NCBI GenBank assembly: GCA_029882675.1
Contig: JAOUKJ010000302.1
Span: 1 to 5,590, forward strand
DNA length: 5,590 nt
Reading direction: 5' to 3'
Source: Cyclobacteriaceae bacterium
GTDB lineage: Bacteria > Bacteroidota > Bacteroidia > Cytophagales > Cyclobacteriaceae
Shown here: positions 5,588-5,590 of the stretch, one piece after another
Layout: each line of letters begins with the position of its first letter
Position numbering within the stretch: the first letter of the stretch is position 1
Notes under the pieces: generated by a model
Seen by the model: the letters and a program-made list of their open reading frames with translations, nothing else
Told to the model about the DNA's origin: nothing
Database searches by the model: none
Made by a program: the position numbers and the translations under genes

Positions 5588-5590
5588 AGG

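Overview
The window looks like chromosomal DNA from a member of the Bacteroidota. The first gene has a textbook Bacteroidota promoter (TTTG, 20 bp, TAnnTTTG). The genes lack convincing Shine-Dalgarno sites. The right-hand half carries a large exported DUF5118/DUF5117/DUF4953 metalloprotease of a type common in that phylum. I cannot name a genus.

Left part (1 to about 2340) is accessory DNA, visibly richer in A+T than the right part. It holds a two-gene type II toxin-antitoxin module (RelE/HigB-like toxin at 41-346, HTH antitoxin at 346-621). Its promoter contains an 18-bp palindrome that is probably the autoregulatory operator. Next is a 470-aa (or shorter) AlbA_2/Schlafen-type protein with a GHKL-like ATP-binding region and a C-terminal winged helix (762-2174). 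This gene is bracketed by two diverged direct copies of a ~133-bp imperfect palindrome (624-755 and 2203-2337). The copies are built like integron attC sites: AAC at the left end, GTT at the right end, an inner complementary pair of boxes set off by a short unpaired spacer, and a variable centre. Within each copy the outer bases beyond AAC/GTT do not match. The right end of copy 1 (GTTGGCGT, 749-756) is, however, exactly complementary to the left end of copy 2 (ACGCCAAC, 2202-2209). That is what integration of a circular gene cassette by an integron integrase would leave. The toxin-antitoxin module and the AlbA_2 gene may therefore be two consecutive same-strand cassettes, each with its own promoter. 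No integrase is in the window.

Middle (2338-2759) has no convincing protein gene. It contains an 8-bp-stem inverted repeat and then a ~240-base stretch full of nested complementary segments that looks like structured RNA, possibly the 5' (domain I) remnant of a group II intron.

Right part (2760-5587) looks like resident chromosome: a small four-helix TMEM220-like membrane protein, then, 53 bp downstream on the same strand, the 805-aa exported zinc metalloprotease with an intact HExxHxxGxxH site and Met-turn. The end of the second repeat may mark the junction between the mobile array and the chromosomal backbone.
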